Shown here in pieces: positions 16,975 to 25,100 of a DNA stretch of 64,000 nt. The position numbers were made by a program, and so were the translations under genes. Numbering within the stretch: the stretch's first letter is position 1; every line of letters starts with the position of its first letter. Source of the stretch: Candidatus Wolbachia massiliensis. Lineage in GTDB: Bacteria > Pseudomonadota > Alphaproteobacteria > Rickettsiales > Anaplasmataceae. The DNA lies in NCBI RefSeq assembly GCF_014771645.1, contig NZ_CP061738.1:307191-371190 (forward strand), in the 5' to 3' direction. The notes beneath the pieces were generated by a model. It worked only from the letters and a program-made list of their open reading frames with translations. It was not told the origin of the DNA and made no database searches.

Positions 16975-17523
16975 TCATAATAGTGGAAACAAATGAAGAA
17001 AAGCAGAATCGACAGCATGGCGAAAAGATTTAAACAGAGGTATGTTCCTTCTGACTCTGTTTTTGATAGCAAACCAATAGTGTTCAATATCATTAAAATC
17101 AGGAGAATAGGGAGGGAGATACATAATTTCTGCACCAACACTTTTGGCAAATTCGACAATCTTTTTAGACTTATGAAAAGTTGCATTGTCCAAAATCACC
17201 GTTTGTCCAGGCTGTAAAATTGGTGCCAGAAATTGCTCGAACCAGCCATTAAAAATCTCTGTATCACAATAGCCTTCAAAGGTCATAGGTGCAACGATTT
17301 TTCCCTTGTTTAAAGCTGCAATCATGCTAACTCGCTGCGTTTTTTTACCTGATTTTAATGCATGAAACCTCTCTCCCTTTCTGCAATACCCGTATGGGTA
17401 GTCCTCTGTATTGTCTATACCAGATTCATCAATATATACCAGCTTTTCAGGAGATTTTGCAGATATAACTTTTAAAAATTCAGCTCGTTTTTCTTCGTTC
17501 CTTTCTTTGTACCCATAAGTCTT
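16975..17523 (-). CDS. IS630-family transposase, OrfB (copy 2)
   Basis: Catalytic frame with VYIDESGID, VILDNATFHKSKK and PPYSPDFNDIEHYW. It is entered by -1 slippage at the A7 run, as in copy 1; the protein sequence is the same over what I compared. Confidence 0.87.
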   Translation of the reverse strand, partial: KTYGYKERNEEKRAEFLKVISAKSPEKLVYIDESGIDNTEDYPYGYCRKGERFHALKSGKKTQRVSMIAALNKGKIVAPMTFEGYCDTEIFNGWFEQFLAPILQPGQTVILDNATFHKSKKIVEFAKSVGAEIMYLPPYSPDFNDIEHYWFAIKNRVRRNIPLFKSFRHAVDSAFLHLFPLL

Positions 17524-17852
17524 TTTTTGCGTGTAAATCCAATTTTTTTCAGAGCTCTATGAATTGTTTGACGACTTATATTGCCCCATAGTTTAGCCAC
17601 CTCTGACTGTGTTTTATCGCCATGTTTTTTCACAAATTCTGCAAACGCATTCCAGTCGGTAATTTTATGATTATAGCCCCTATTCCCCAGTTTCTTCGAT
17701 TGAAAATCTCCTGTTTCTTTGCGCCTTTTCTCCCATTTATACAATGTTACTCTACCAATTTTGAATCTCTTTGCTACTGCTGTTTTACTCTCTCCTTCAT
17801 CCAACGCCTGGATGGCTTTTTTCCTTAAGTCATAGCTATATGCTGCTGGCAC
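17472..17852 (-). CDS. IS630-family transposase, OrfA (copy 2)
   Basis: The 126-aa HTH frame is identical to copy 1 and overlaps OrfB in the -1 frame. Preservation of the slippery run and overlap in both intact copies supports programmed frameshifting over chance mutation. Confidence 0.87.
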   Translation of the reverse strand: MPAAYSYDLRKKAIQALDEGESKTAVAKRFKIGRVTLYKWEKRRKETGDFQSKKLGNRGYNHKITDWNAFAEFVKKHGDKTQSEVAKLWGNISRQTIHRALKKIGFTRKKRLMGTKKGTKKNELNF

Positions 17853-18136
17853 TTTTACCTTTTCATTACCCTAAGCCCCTATTCTATCCTGTTTCTACTT
17901 TTATGAGAAGGGCTATACTTCCATGACACCGTTTGTTGACCTTGGCAAAACAAATGTTCGTACAGATGTGCACAGAGCCTAGTAATTTATAGACTATTCT
18001 AAAAAAATTATCTTATTTTAGATCAAAATTTCCTAAAAAATAAATGCACCAACCACTTTAAATGTTGCTATATTGAGCCTTAACTTGATGCGTATGGTTT
18101 ATTTAATGCTACCACCGCTTAGCTAAGCAGATATGT

Positions 18137-19948
18137 TTATTTTTTGTCATTCAAGCTTTCAAGAATTACTTCTGCTAATCCCTTACTAATCCTAGCTACG
18201 TTTTGAATTTCAGCTAGAGAAGCTTTGCTTATGTTCTCTAACGAACCAAAATGAGACATCAATGCATTTTTTCTTTTGTTACCAACACCAGTTATTTTAC
18301 TGAGTGGTGAAACAAAAAATTGTTTATCGCGTTTTTTTCTGTGCGAAGTTATTGCAAAACGGTGGGCTTCATTACGCAGCAATTGTAAGTAAAGCATGGC
18401 TTTGCTGTCATTTTCCAGAGTAAATTCTTCCCGGGTTGGCATATAAAATCTCTCATTTCCTGCGTTGCGATAAGAACCCTTTGCCATGCAAGCAAAAGGA
18501 ACATTTATATTTAATATTTCCAACACATTTTGCACTATTGAAACATGCCCAGGCCCACCATCAATCAGTAGAAAATCAGGAATTATGCCCTTTATATTGC
18601 CGGAGAAACGTCTGGTCAGCACTTCTCTCATCATTTTATAGTCATCACCCGAAATTTCTTCTTTTATATTAAACTTTCTGTATTCACTTTTTAAAAAACC
18701 TTCCTGCCCTGCAACAATCATCACACCAACTTGCTGATTTCCAGATATATGGCTATTGTCATAGACCTCGATACGCTTTGGAACATTTGGTAACGAGAAA
18801 ACTTTGCTCAACTCCTCGAGTTTTTCTAGATTGTTTTTATAATCGGTAAGCTTCTTCTTCAAGCTATGTTGAGCATTATCATAAACAAATTTCAACAAAT
18901 CACGTCTCTTTTTATCTTTGGCATATAGAACTTTTATTGGCTTCTGAGTAATATCATATAGTGCCTGCTCTATAATTTCCTTATCCACAATAGAATCAGG
19001 AACGAAAATCTGCGCTGGCGGTGTATGAACTTTATTATATAAAGTTACCAAAAGGGTAGATAAAATTTCACCATTTTGATGATCACTACAGTTTTCAACA
19101 AAGTAAGGAGTGCTGCCGTAGTTGTCTTTATTCCTGAAAGATAATACACCAATGCATGCTAGGTCTCCTTCACGCACAATACTGAAAAAGTCTGCATCTT
19201 TTTCAAAAGAAAAATCCATTGGCTGCATTTGAATTTGCCTGAGAAACGCTACCCGATCTCTATATACAGCAGCAAGCTCATAGTTCTGCTCATTACTATA
19301 TTTGTCCATTGCGGAAAGTAACTGTTCTTCTACTTTCTTATTTCTTCCCAGCAATGTATTTTGTGCTTGTTTTATTGACTGGCAGTAATCATCTTTCGTG
19401 ATTTTATTTACGCAAGGCGCTGAGCAGTGCTTCATGTAGTATTCAAGGCACGGCCTTTTTGTTGAGGAGAAATATCGATCTGAACATACTCTCAAGAGGA
19501 AGGCTTTTTGCAATGACAATATAGTCTGCTTAACAGCAGCAGCAGATGTAAAGGGACCATAATAGTAAAATTCACCCTTTTTAAATTTCCCCCTATATTG
19601 TGCTATCCTTGGATAATCATGCTTGGAAATCGTTATATAAGGATAAGATCTTCCATCCTTGAGTACAATATTATAAGGTGGCTTTAATGACTTTATTAAC
19701 CGCACCTCAAGAAGCAGTGCTTCAACTTCATTTTTAGTTAGAAAGGTCTCAACCTTAATAACTTGCGAGAGCATAACTTTAATTCGTTCAGAAAGGTTTT
19801 CGAATCGAAGGTAGTCAGACAACCTTGATCTTAAGTTTTTTGCTTTTCCAACATATAAAACTTTATCCTTATCTCCAATCATCTGATATACACCACAAGA
19901 CTTTGGAAATGACTCGATCCGTTCTTTTATCGCTTGAACATTTATCAT
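18137..19948 (-). CDS. uvrC: excinuclease ABC subunit C
   Basis: UvrC makes both incisions around a DNA lesion in nucleotide excision repair, with UvrA and UvrB. The N-terminal GIY-YIG nuclease domain has SCGVYQMIGDKDKVLYVGKA at residues 18-37. A UVR motif (UvrB-binding) lies near 205-235 (EEQLLSAMDKYSNEQNYELA). The C-terminal RNase H-like nuclease has IEVYDNSHISGNQQVGVMIV and PDFLLIDGG, then a helix-hairpin-helix end (ITGVGNKRKNALMSHFGS). At 603 aa it is complete. The ATG overlaps the glyS stop by 4 bp, indicating translational coupling. Confidence 0.96.
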   Translation of the reverse strand: MINVQAIKERIESFPKSCGVYQMIGDKDKVLYVGKAKNLRSRLSDYLRFENLSERIKVMLSQVIKVETFLTKNEVEALLLEVRLIKSLKPPYNIVLKDGRSYPYITISKHDYPRIAQYRGKFKKGEFYYYGPFTSAAAVKQTILSLQKAFLLRVCSDRYFSSTKRPCLEYYMKHCSAPCVNKITKDDYCQSIKQAQNTLLGRNKKVEEQLLSAMDKYSNEQNYELAAVYRDRVAFLRQIQMQPMDFSFEKDADFFSIVREGDLACIGVLSFRNKDNYGSTPYFVENCSDHQNGEILSTLLVTLYNKVHTPPAQIFVPDSIVDKEIIEQALYDITQKPIKVLYAKDKKRRDLLKFVYDNAQHSLKKKLTDYKNNLEKLEELSKVFSLPNVPKRIEVYDNSHISGNQQVGVMIVAGQEGFLKSEYRKFNIKEEISGDDYKMMREVLTRRFSGNIKGIIPDFLLIDGGPGHVSIVQNVLEILNINVPFACMAKGSYRNAGNERFYMPTREEFTLENDSKAMLYLQLLRNEAHRFAITSHRKKRDKQFFVSPLSKITGVGNKRKNALMSHFGSLENISKASLAEIQNVARISKGLAEVILESLNDKK

Positions 19949-22050
19949 TGTTTGACTTGTATTAAACGGAAATCCACCACTAAATGAAAGATAGAAGCCA
20001 CATTAGCAAGCAAAGATAATCTATTTTTTCTGAGCCTATCGGAATCACAATTGATTTTTACACTCTCCATAAATTGATTGATAAATGGAAAAAAACCGGC
20101 AAGCTCATCAAGCGCTGCATTAAAATGGTTATTTTTTATTGCCTGTTTAATGTTTTTATAAGCAATTATAGCATAATCAGATAGCGCTATTTCTTCACTC
20201 TCAATCAAACACTTTTTACTATAAGATGTACTGTAAGCAGTATTACTACTTTTTTCTGCTTTGTTAACTATGTTACTGACTCTTCTATAAGTACTCAGAA
20301 TCTGTTCGCCTTCAGGCGTACTAAGATAACGATCCAATATAACAGTTTGTCTTTCTGCTGTCAGCAGATCACTGATACCGGGTTGATACAACACTGAATC
20401 TACAATATCTTGTCTTATACCCCTATTTTTCAAAATAACCTTGAATCTTTCTAGGCAAAATTTAAGCACTAGTTCAGAAATTTGTTCTCTATTTGGTTTA
20501 TTAGACCGATCAACCGACGCCACACTTTCAGCAAGTATAAATTTTGAATATAAAGATATTGACTTATCTATCAATAGCCTGATCGGAACATGCAGATCAT
20601 TTTCAAGTATTGTCCTAATTATACCAATCGTAATCCTCCGCAAACCAAACTGATCATATGAACCAGAGATCTTTCCACCTGCTGCAATCAAACCAACCAA
20701 ACTATCTACTTTATCAGCAATAGATACAGTAATTGCAGAGGGGGACTTAGGCCCCCTTTGCTCTGGCCCGATTGGCTTATAATGCTCAGTTATAGCTTCC
20801 ACTATCTCCCCATCCTCTTGAAAATAAGAAGCATAATATCCACCCATTACTCCTTGCAGTTCTGGAAACTCTCTTACTATTGAAGTTGCTAAATCAGCTT
20901 TTGCTAAATATGCAGCACGCTCAACTTTAACCAGCGAAGCATGTGGAACAAATATGGCTACATACTTTGACAAAGCTGTAATGCGCTTCACCTTTTCTCC
21001 AACACTACCAAGGGAAGCATGAAATAATATCGAGTTTAATTTTTTAACATAATAATCCAGACTTTCCTTTTTATCTTGAGATATTAAAAATTGGGCATCA
21101 GCAAGACGTGCTTCTAATATTCTTTCATGCCCCTTGATAACTTCATCATTACTGACATTAACAACAGTCGCAAAATATAAAACTTTTTGCCCATTACTTA
21201 AAGCAAGATATTTTTGCTGCGTATTAATTATGCTAAGAACCACTTCCTTCGGTAATCCCAATGACTTTTCCTGATTTATTTCACCAAACAGCACGATCGG
21301 CCATTCTATAAGCCCGGTTAACTCATTGAGCAGGTAGTCATTCTCTTCAAGTCGTAAATTTTGTTCTTTTGTGAATTTATCAATCTGATTCAATATAAAT
21401 TGTCTTCTTTTGTCCGGCTGGAGAATTACATTGTTCTTTTCTAATAACCCAAAGTAGTCTTTAGGTGATTTTACAGTTAGTGCTGTACCACTTGAAAGAA
21501 ACCTATGACCATATGTTGTGTTGCAAGCTATAACCCCTGCAAAAGATACAGGTATTACCTCGCCATTTAAAATGCATAAAATGTTTTTAATTGGCCTAAC
21601 CCATTTTTCTTTTCTTTCACTCCATCTCATACTTTTCGGCCAAGCAAAATTCTTTAACATCTCCTCCAGCTGACTTTTGAGAAATTCTTGAATGTTAAAT
21701 GAGCAAATATCCTTTTTAATAAAGTAAAAGTCTTCATTATTCACTTTGCGAATGAATAAATCTGTTTCTCTTTTCCCATTTTTCCTTAAAAACCCTTCAA
21801 TAGCATTTTTTTGTGCATTGATACTTGGCCCTTTAATTTCACCATTAGAATCTCTGAGTTCTGAAGCACTTATATCGTTGACAAAAAGAGCGATGCGACG
21901 TGCTGTTACAAAGACCTCTATAGACGCAAACTTTACATTGTTTTTATTGAAGGCGCTGGTAATATAACTCTTCACTTGAGTTGCAGCTGAATTCTGCATT
22001 CTCGGTGGTATTTCTTCTGAAAGGCACTCAAATAATAATTGTGATAACAT
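19945..22050 (-). CDS. glyS: glycine--tRNA ligase beta subunit
   Basis: GlyS is the large subunit of the bacterial alpha2-beta2 glycyl-tRNA synthetase and carries tRNA-recognition and HD-like domains. The start MLSQLLFECLSEEIPPRMQ is typical, as are RMRWSERKEKWVRPI-type spacing (here PKSMRWSERKEKWVRP), AYLAKADLATSIVREFPELQ and the PSAITVSIADKVDSLVG region. At 701 aa it is full length. It starts 3 bp after glyQ and overlaps uvrC, so the three form an operon. Confidence 0.96.
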   Translation of the reverse strand: MLSQLLFECLSEEIPPRMQNSAATQVKSYITSAFNKNNVKFASIEVFVTARRIALFVNDISASELRDSNGEIKGPSINAQKNAIEGFLRKNGKRETDLFIRKVNNEDFYFIKKDICSFNIQEFLKSQLEEMLKNFAWPKSMRWSERKEKWVRPIKNILCILNGEVIPVSFAGVIACNTTYGHRFLSSGTALTVKSPKDYFGLLEKNNVILQPDKRRQFILNQIDKFTKEQNLRLEENDYLLNELTGLIEWPIVLFGEINQEKSLGLPKEVVLSIINTQQKYLALSNGQKVLYFATVVNVSNDEVIKGHERILEARLADAQFLISQDKKESLDYYVKKLNSILFHASLGSVGEKVKRITALSKYVAIFVPHASLVKVERAAYLAKADLATSIVREFPELQGVMGGYYASYFQEDGEIVEAITEHYKPIGPEQRGPKSPSAITVSIADKVDSLVGLIAAGGKISGSYDQFGLRRITIGIIRTILENDLHVPIRLLIDKSISLYSKFILAESVASVDRSNKPNREQISELVLKFCLERFKVILKNRGIRQDIVDSVLYQPGISDLLTAERQTVILDRYLSTPEGEQILSTYRRVSNIVNKAEKSSNTAYSTSYSKKCLIESEEIALSDYAIIAYKNIKQAIKNNHFNAALDELAGFFPFINQFMESVKINCDSDRLRKNRLSLLANVASIFHLVVDFRLIQVKQ

Positions 22051-22053
22051 ACA

Positions 22054-22893
22054 CTACTTAACTCTATATAACTTACAACATTTTTTTGTCAGCTCTCTTA
22101 CTCTACCAATATACGCTGTGCGTTCGTTCACACCAAGCACACCTCTTGCATCGAGCAGATTAAGTAGATGACTAGTTTTAATGCATTGGTCGTAAGCTGC
22201 TACCGGCAATTCTTTTTCGATAAGAAATTTGCATAGTTTCTCCGTATCTTCAAATTGCTGCTGTACTATTTTAGTATCATAATAATCCAATGCTAGATAA
22301 GAAAATTCATATTCTCTTTGTTTGAAAATATCTCCGTAGGTTACACCACTATTGTTCCACATTATATCGTAAACATTATCTACACCTTGTATGCACATTG
22401 CTAAGCGTTCCAACCCATATGCCACTTCACCGGGAATTATTACGCAGTCAATACCTCCTACTTGCTGTATATAAGTAAGTTGCGTCACTTCCATTCCGTT
22501 GCATGCAACTTCCCATCCAAGTCCTGATGCGCCAACGCTTGGATTTTCCCAATCATCTTCAATAAACTTAATATCATACTTTTCTGTGGATACACCAAGA
22601 ACTTTTAGGCTATTTAAATAGATATCCTGCAAATTACTACCAGATGGTTTTATTATAACTTGGTATTGATGGTGTTGATACAAGCGGTTAGGATTATCAC
22701 CATACCGTCCATCTGCCGGTCTAATTACTGGTTGTAGATATGCAATTTTTGTTGGTTGCTCGTCAATTGCCGACATGATTGTTGCAGGATGCAATGTTCC
22801 CGCACCAACTTCAGACGTATATGGGTGAAGTATAGTACATCCTTCACCGGCCCAAAAATCTTGTAACCTCTTTATTATATCTTGTAGATTCAC
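22054..22893 (-). CDS. glyQ: glycine--tRNA ligase alpha subunit
   Basis: The catalytic class II core of glycyl-tRNA synthetase. Recognisable segments are MNLQDIIKRLQDFWAGEGC, HPYTSEVGAGTLHPATIM, QPVIRPADGRYGDNPNRLY and WEVACNGMEVTQLTYIQQVG. At 279 aa it is complete. It heads the glyQ-glyS-uvrC run, with a PgpA-like gene 44 bp upstream on the same strand that may share its transcript. Confidence 0.96.
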   Translation of the reverse strand: MNLQDIIKRLQDFWAGEGCTILHPYTSEVGAGTLHPATIMSAIDEQPTKIAYLQPVIRPADGRYGDNPNRLYQHHQYQVIIKPSGSNLQDIYLNSLKVLGVSTEKYDIKFIEDDWENPSVGASGLGWEVACNGMEVTQLTYIQQVGGIDCVIIPGEVAYGLERLAMCIQGVDNVYDIMWNNSGVTYGDIFKQREYEFSYLALDYYDTKIVQQQFEDTEKLCKFLIEKELPVAAYDQCIKTSHLLNLLDARGVLGVNERTAYIGRVRELTKKCCKLYRVK

Positions 22894-22937
22894 GTAAACT
22901 GCACACTTTTTATATTGAATATATAAGCAAATAAGTA

Positions 22938-23696
22938 CTATTCAATATTTATTTTTTTAACAGTATGATGTAAATAGTCACCTAAGACTACAGAACTTTC
23001 TTTCACATACTGAGCTATGCTTTTATTTAGGGCAATTGCATCATGCATAGTTAAATCACAGAATATAAATGCAGTTAAATATAGCAAAATCACTGCATAA
23101 ACCGTATGAAAAATTCCCTCAAGCGTGATAGATATTGCATTGTTATAACTGAGCTGTATTGAACTTATTGGCCACGGTTTTATTACTTCTACCACATTAA
23201 AAAATGTGTAAGGTATTATAAAGAAAAAGAACAAGTGCATAAAATCATTAAACCAAAATGGACATTGAAGTATATGCTTACATACATTCCCATAGAGCCT
23301 ACTGGCAGTATAATAAATTGACATTATCGCTGGCATCGAAAGTGCAACAGTCAATACTTGCCCTGTCGCTATTTGTATCACTATATTTTCACTACTGTTT
23401 GCTGCAGGGTCCTGAGTATGAAAAATAGATATTCCAACCAATTGTAGTATCAACATAACTATTGCCAACTTTGCAAAAATAGCAGCCACAACTACGCCCG
23501 AATTTGGCATTCTATATAGTACAAAATCATTCCCGTAGGCGAGAACTAATATGACATCATTAACAAATAGTATTAAAAAAGAAGACCAATAGCTTTGCCA
23601 ACTTGGTAAATATCCTATCCCTAAAAAAGAGCTAATTGTTTTAGCAGGAAAGACCTTGCTCAATATCTTCTCCAGCATTGCCCAAATAATCTCCAT
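22938..23696 (-). CDS. PgpA-like membrane protein lacking catalytic residues
   Basis: The 252-aa protein has 5-6 hydrophobic segments. It can be aligned by eye to phosphatidylglycerophosphatase A: SSFLGIGYLPSWQSYWSS sits where PgpA has FGxGYLPxAPGTxGS; NIVIQIATGQVLTVALS sits where PgpA has VIDEVVGQ; FFNVVEVIKPWPISSIQ sits where PgpA has FRxFDIxKPWPI; but the following GVMLDDxxAG is replaced by ITLEGIFHTVYAVI. So the fold landmarks remain while the acidic active-site residues (DE and DD) are gone. I infer a former lipid phosphatase recruited to another role, or a decaying paralog. The frame is open and GTG-free with a normal start, so it is likely still expressed. Confidence 0.6.
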   Translation of the reverse strand: MEIIWAMLEKILSKVFPAKTISSFLGIGYLPSWQSYWSSFLILFVNDVILVLAYGNDFVLYRMPNSGVVVAAIFAKLAIVMLILQLVGISIFHTQDPAANSSENIVIQIATGQVLTVALSMPAIMSIYYTASRLYGNVCKHILQCPFWFNDFMHLFFFFIIPYTFFNVVEVIKPWPISSIQLSYNNAISITLEGIFHTVYAVILLYLTAFIFCDLTMHDAIALNKSIAQYVKESSVVLGDYLHHTVKKINIE

Positions 23697-23814
23697 GTGT
23701 CTAACGTTCAGCTAACAAAACTTATAATACTCCATTGAAACAGACTTATCAATAGTTCAAGACAAACTATATACCCTCCACAAAATCCTTCCATTAAAAA
23801 GGATTAACGCGACT

Positions 23815-24360
23815 TTACCAAAATATGTTTTTAAATTTTTGCCAAAACCCTGGTATTTTATTATTAATCTTTGTAAATGTTATATTTAAACAGTATTTCG
23901 GATCGTTTGGCACATCGTATTTAATGCTCAGTGCTGAAACTTCTTTGTTATTATAAACATGTACGTCGTCATATGATAGCCTCGTCGTGTAGAACTTTAT
24001 GCGCTTTTGCTTATCATACACTAGATCGCCTGATTCTCTTTCTAGTTCTATAAACTTCGTTTTCTTTTGACATTCCTTTATTTTTATCAAGTCCTGATTC
24101 AGTGAGATTGAAACTGGCAGTGTATTTCCAGCATATTCTTTAGCTAAAAGTTCACTTTGAGGATACATTTTTATCTCTCTGCCACAATGCGAGTCTATAA
24201 AATTACAAGCATAGAACCTATCTCCAGCATGCACATACTCACCAGTGGCATAAGGAACACCACCGTAGTTACATAGAACTTTATAATCCCCTACCCCGTT
24301 ATTTTGAAAGAAATCATGAATGGTAGCATAACTACCAACAGTATCATTTATATACTCCAT
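23815..24360 (-). CDS. hypothetical protein
   Basis: A 181-aa soluble protein (MEYINDTVGSYATIHDFFQN start) rich in Tyr, Asn and Lys, with four cysteines and no signal peptide or membrane segment. It ends in an aromatic, basic tail (IPGFWQKFKNIFW). I do not recognise a family. Its neighbours are a PgpA-like gene upstream and a broken PLD gene downstream, all on the minus strand with about 100-bp gaps, which suggests separate transcripts. Confidence 0.65.
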   Translation of the reverse strand: MEYINDTVGSYATIHDFFQNNGVGDYKVLCNYGGVPYATGEYVHAGDRFYACNFIDSHCGREIKMYPQSELLAKEYAGNTLPVSISLNQDLIKIKECQKKTKFIELERESGDLVYDKQKRIKFYTTRLSYDDVHVYNNKEVSALSIKYDVPNDPKYCLNITFTKINNKIPGFWQKFKNIFW

Positions 24361-24443
24361 TACCTAACTCTTAAAATTTTTAACTTAAATCTATTATAAC
24401 CTCTTTATCAACAAACTGGAAAACTTTTTTCAATGACTTTCAA

Positions 24444-24977
24444 TTAGGTCTCTGGGGTGTACTCATAAGATTGTAACTTACGTGCCTCCCAGTTTTTCAC
24501 ATATTGCTGAACTAGTTCAGGATAGCCTTTAACAATTAATAAGTTCTCAGCATTCCCTTTCTCAGCTGTCTTACTAAGGTTAAACGACCCTGTAATGACT
24601 TTTTGATTGTCGATAATGATTATCTTATTATGAGCAATTTTTGGCTTATCATCAATCCAAACTGGTATTCCACTTGCAAACAATTCATTTATAACACTAT
24701 ATTTTGAATGAAGCTGCGATTTATCCAAAATGACCTTAACATCAACGCCACGCTCCTTAGCATTAATCAAAGCCTTTGCAACTGTTGCAAGAGTAAATGC
24801 ATATTCCTGAACTAAAATAGATTCTTCAGACTGGTTTATCTCGCTGATTATCGGGACAGCACAGTCTTCTTCAAGCGAAAAGCAAACCGTAGCTTTTGGG
24901 CATCAGGACTCGTATAGTAATACAAAGAAACACACGCCAACAAAAATAAAAGATATAAAAGCCTCACAACTCACCAC
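24444..24977 (-). pseudogene. exported phospholipase D-family nuclease, frameshifted
   Basis: The C-terminal half is open (MINAKERGVDVKVILDKSQL) and carries one HKD motif, HNKIIIIDNQKVITGSFN, as in single-HKD Nuc/PLD-like endonucleases. Upstream the same frame extends through FSLEEDCAVPIISEINQSEE and EYAFTLATVAKALINA but hits a stop and has no start. A hydrophobic export signal (FISFIFVGVCFFVLLYES) lies in another frame just before it. A small indel near 24905 separates the two. Intact relatives are secreted or periplasmic nucleases or phospholipases. An alternative is a shorter cytosolic protein from ATG 24770. Confidence 0.65.
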
Positions 24978-25020
24978 CTGAATATATGGTGATAAGCTAC
25001 ATCATAGTTTAATCACCTGT

Positions 25021-25077
25021 CAATCCATACTCCTCCCACTTCTCCGTAATTTTTCTTACTATTTCCTCGTTCATTTC
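25021..25077 (-). repeat. 57-bp direct repeat of the ubiD 3' end (distal copy)
   Basis: This segment is identical over 57 bp to 26708-26764, the last codons of ubiD (encoding [17 protein letters not shown]). Here the reading frame would continue LTGD-stop, whereas ubiD itself stops right after YGL. The two copies bracket the metallo-beta-lactamase-fold gene and nothing else. Confidence 0.9.
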
Positions 25078-25100
25078 AAACTTTTGAGTTATTATATCAA

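Larger units (their letters stand above)
16966..17915 (-). mobile_element. IS630-family element, copy 2, complete (950 bp)
   Basis: Identical in length to copy 1, with the same terminal repeats, and flanked by TA (16964-16965 and 17916-17917). It is inserted in repeat W2. The empty site is visible in W1, so insertion occurred after the W repeats spread. Confidence 0.94.
16881..17970 (+). repeat. dispersed repeat family W, copy W2, split by IS630
   Basis: The left part 16881-16965 and the right part 17916-17970 together match W1 (1904-2046, inverse). Left of the insertion reads GACTGGATGCCAGTA and right reads TACTTCCATGACACC; W1 has GGATGCCAGTACTTCC uninterrupted. This identifies the target TA and its duplication. 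Confidence 0.8.
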
